This document shows positions 6,530-8,517 of a DNA stretch of 8,517 nucleotides, piece after piece. The DNA lies in the NCBI GenBank assembly GCA_039933785.1, contig JBDTNL010000113.1, positions 1 through 8,517 on the forward strand. The letters are read 5' to 3'. The DNA comes from JBDTNL01 sp039933785. Its GTDB lineage: Bacteria > Acidobacteriota > Thermoanaerobaculia > Multivoradales > JAGPDF01. A model generated the notes under the pieces. That model was given only the letters and a program-made list of their open reading frames with translations. It did not search any database and was not told the DNA's origin. Every line of letters starts with the position of its first letter. The stretch's first letter is position 1. The position numbers and the translations under genes were made by a program.

Positions 6530-6709
6530 ACGCGCGCCCCTACTCGGCAACGCTGCTGGCGCTCGGCGGCGTGGTTCTCATGGCCCTCGGGCTGTAGTAC
6601 TTCGTGTTCGGCGACCACCCCTGCTGCCAGAGGATCTGCTCTCCATGGGAACCTCGCTGGCATCGCTTCAGGCGACCGCGCCCGATCTTTCGATCTGGCT
6701 TCGCCGAGT
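6526..6709 (+). pseudogene. Broken small membrane-protein gene, truncated by a Tn3-family insertion
   Basis: Starting at ATG 6526 (overlapping the kinase stop) the frame reads MNARPYSATLLALGGVVLMA and on to LGL, a single hydrophobic helix, then meets TAG at 6595-6597. The same frame continues YFVF (6598-6609). A one-base loss near 6609 then shifts the sense into the next frame, which reads RRPPLLPEDLLSMGTSLASL and then QATAPDLSIWLRRV. Joined, these give a coherent protein of the 'YFVFLRPPLLPEDL...' kind seen in uncharacterised small membrane proteins. The coding sense stops exactly where the transposon repeat starts (6710). So there is one stop, one frameshift and loss of the C-terminus. Family unnamed. 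Decay is visible in the sequence; sequencing error could explain the stop or shift but not the truncation. Confidence 0.7.
6705..6709. other. Predicted 5-bp target-site duplication (left copy)
   Basis: Tn3-family elements duplicate 5 bp on insertion. The five bases next to the outer GGGG of the repeat are CGAGT. The partner copy would lie at the far end of the element, outside the window, so this is a prediction. Confidence 0.4.
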
Positions 6710-6747
6710 GGGGCCAGCGCACGAGAAGTGATTTAACGCAACATAAG
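6710..6747 (+). repeat. Tn3-family terminal inverted repeat, left (38 bp)
   Basis: Starts GGGGCCAGCGCACG and ends CAACATAAG. Outer GGGG, inner TAAG and an exact span of 38 bases are the known pattern of Tn3-family repeats (Tn3 itself: GGGG...GTTAAG). It sits at the exact point where the upstream gene loses sense and 79 bases before a Tn3-type transposase start. The right copy is not in the window. Confidence 0.78.
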
Positions 6748-6759
6748 CCGCTAACGCCC

Positions 6760-6775
6760 GCGGCTGCGCAGCCGC
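6760..6775. repeat. 16-bp perfect palindrome in the transposase leader
   Basis: GCGGCTGC followed by GCAGCCGC is its own reverse complement. It lies between the terminal repeat and the transposase start. No T-run follows, so it is not a typical terminator; it could be a protein-binding operator or a hairpin limiting read-through into the transposase. Confidence 0.5.
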
Positions 6776-6826
6776 AAGCCCTACTACCATGCGCCCCGGA
6801 CCGAAGTTTTCAACCCGGAGGAACGC

Positions 6827-8517
6827 ATGGCAAGACGAAGCCTGCTCACAGGAGCGCAGCGAAGCCAGCTCTGGCAGCCGCCGACCGAGGAACGCGCCCT
6901 CGTCCAGCACTACACGCTCACCAGCGATGACTTGGTCCGTCTCAACAACCGGCGAGGCGACCACAACCGGCTTGGATGGGCTCATGCTCTGCTACCTCCG
7001 CTATCCTGGCCGGCCTCTTCAGCAGGGCGAGCGACCGCCGGAGTCCGTGCTCGAGTTCGTTGCGGGCCAGCTCGGCCGCATTGACGTTGAGTCCCTTGGG
7101 TCGTACGCCGAGCACGACCAGGTTCGTCGACGCCACTTGTCCGAGATCAGCGAGCTGCTCGGCCTCGTCCCCTTCACCGCGGCTCTCTATCGAGAATTGG
7201 CAACCTGGCTCCTCCCAGTGGCGACCGACACGGGCAGAGGCCCGGTGCTTGTCGCGTCGCTTCTCGAGGAGCTCCGCAGGCGGCGCATCGTTGTGCCTGC
7301 GATTCCCGTCGGTGAACGCCTCTGCTCCGAGACCCGCTTGCGCGCCGAGCGCAAGACGTTTCGGACCCTGACCCACAACCTGAGCGACGACGACATTGAA
7401 GGTCTCGAGAACCTCCTGATACTGCGCCCGGGCGCAGCGAACCTCAGCTGGCTGGCCTGGCTGCGGCAGCCCGTTGCGGCAGTCAAACCGAGAAGCTTTC
7501 TGAGGCTTGTCGAGCGACTTCGCCACGTTCGACAGCTGCAGATCGACCCCGGCCGCAGCCGTACCATCCACGCCAATCGCCTCACACAGATTATTCAAGA
7601 AGGCGGGCGCAGCACGACGCAGCATCTCGCCGATTTCGAGCCGCTGCGGCGCAGGGCTACCCTCGTCGCGCACGCGATCGACCTCGAGGCGACCCTCACC
7701 GACGACGCCATCACAATGTTCGATCGCCTACTCGGGCTCATCTTCCGCCGCAGCGAGCGCCGGCACGCAGAGCAGTTCCAGGCGCAAGCTCCTGCTTTTC
7801 AGAACCAAGTAGAGCTCCTAGTCCGGTTGGGCCGTGCGTTGATACTGATCCGAGATCAAGGCGGGGACCCTCTAGCCGCCGTCGACGAAGCAGTCGGCTG
7901 GGACCGCTTGGCTGCGGCAGTTGCCGAGGCCGAGAGGCTGTCCCAGCCCGAGATATTCGAGCATCTCGCATTGCTCGAGAAGCACCACTCAACACTCCGC
8001 CGTCTCGGCCGCGTGCTGATCTCGACGTTCGAGTTTCGTGCCGACTCCACTGCAGATGCCCTCCTGCGCGCGGTCCATCAGCTGGGCGCGCACTACACGA
8101 CGGGCTTCCAATTGGAAGCCGAGCGGCTACCCCTCTCCTTTGTCCCGCGTCGCTGGCGACCGCTCGTGGCTCCCGGCGGTCGGATCAATCTCAAGTTCTA
8201 CGAGATCTGCGTGTTCCTGCAGCTACGAGATCGCCTTCGGGCCGGCGACATGTGGGTCGTGGGAAGCCGCCGATATCGCGACTTCGAGGAGTACCTGCTG
8301 CCGAGGGAGACCTTCGAAGCGAAGCAGCGCGACAGAGATCTGGGGCTTGCAATCGACGTTGACGCAAGAAGCTTCCTCGCGAAGCGGCGCGAGCACCTCG
8401 AGGAGCAACTGCGCACCGTCGAGCGCAAGGCGGAGTCGGGTGACCTTCCGGATGTGCAGTTGCGGAACGGTGTTCTCAAGATCACGCCCTTGCGCCGAGT
8501 CGAGTCAGCGGGAGCAG
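6827..8517 (+). pseudogene. tnpA: Tn3-family transposase (TnpA), N-terminal part, frameshifted, runs off window
   Basis: GGAGG (6817-6821) lies five bases before ATG 6827. Residues 1-50 read MARRSLLTGAQRSQLWQPP and on to LNNRRGDHNRLG, the typical N-terminus of Tn3-family transposases (DUF4158 region). At about 6979-6981 the sense jumps by +1: the start frame falls into a Pro/Ala/Arg-rich shadow and stops at 7084, while the next frame (LMLCYLRYPGRPLQQGERPP) is open from 6981 to 8517 with no stop, 512 codons. About 563 of the usual near-1000 residues are present. The catalytic DDE domain, which lies in the C-terminal third, is outside the window. No slippery sequence is evident, so a two-base loss (or one-base gain) is the simplest reading. 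An internal start (for example ATG 6984) could still give a shortened protein. Family call very sure; loss of function likely. Confidence 0.88.

Larger units (their letters stand above)
6710..8517 (+). mobile_element. Tn3-family transposon, left end (continues past window)
   Basis: The element begins with a 38-bp terminal repeat (6710-6747), has a 79-bp leader with a 16-bp palindrome, and then carries a Tn3-type transposase transcribed inward from this end. The right end, any resolvase and any cargo genes are beyond the window. The transposase frameshift suggests this copy cannot move on its own. Its left boundary is precise because it interrupts the upstream coding sense. Confidence 0.8.

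Noticed and set aside
6748..6826. Integron attC-like site (GCTAACGCC next to a palindrome)
   Set aside because: The required paired RYYYAAC and GTTRRRY ends are not both present, and the spot is explained as the leader of a Tn3 transposase.
6979..6981. Programmed frameshift in the transposase
   Set aside because: No slippery heptamer or shifty stop is visible, and Tn3-family transposases are not known to need frameshifting; mutation or sequence error is simpler.
6942..7673. A 243-codon minus-strand frame
   Set aside because: It is opposite the transposase frame, which has clear Tn3 family sequence; the minus product has no recognisable motif.

Overview
This is a high-GC stretch from an environmental bacterium. 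It is probably Gram-negative, because it encodes an exported protein that looks like an outer-membrane barrel and a UbiB-type kinase. The sequence does not fix the phylum. Every convincing gene reads on the + strand and they are tightly packed. Three junctions share an ATGA stop/start overlap (240-243, 1655-1658, 6526-6529), which points to an operon-like, translationally coupled block.

Layout. Positions 1-243 hold the C-terminus of an NAD-dependent epimerase/dehydratase. Positions 240-1658 encode a polytopic protein with a vitamin K epoxide reductase (VKOR) domain between two SPW-type membrane repeat regions and a His/Met-rich N-terminus. Positions 1655-2248 encode a DoxX-like membrane protein. 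A run of small genes follows: a 51-residue His/Met/Lys/Pro-rich protein (2338-2493), a DUF2933-like one-helix membrane protein with a GHGGH repeat (2594-2800), and a DUF5676-like two-helix membrane protein (2830-3099). Next are a signal-peptide-bearing protein of unknown function (3131-3907), a gene-poor stretch (3908-4203), and a 57-residue one-helix membrane protein (4204-4377). Positions 4439-6529 encode an ABC1/UbiB kinase fused to a C-terminal domain of the L-2-amino-thiazoline-4-carboxylic acid hydrolase type.

The block is cut by a transposon. A small membrane-protein gene starts at 6526 but carries an in-frame stop and a frameshift. It then ends abruptly at 6709/6710, where a 38-bp Tn3-family terminal inverted repeat (6710-6747) begins. 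The first part of a Tn3-family transposase (6827 to the window end) follows, and it too carries a frameshift near 6980.

How the genes may work together (inference). The SPW-VKOR, DoxX, DUF2933, DUF5676 and small His-rich proteins together suggest an envelope function in redox or metal (for example copper) handling. The kinase-hydrolase fusion may act on a quinone, lipid or small thiol-related molecule at the membrane. No component has a function provable from this sequence alone. The most unusual points are the UbiB-ATC hydrolase fusion, the VKOR domain lacking loop cysteines, the recurring His-rich small proteins, and the precise Tn3 end inside a decayed gene.
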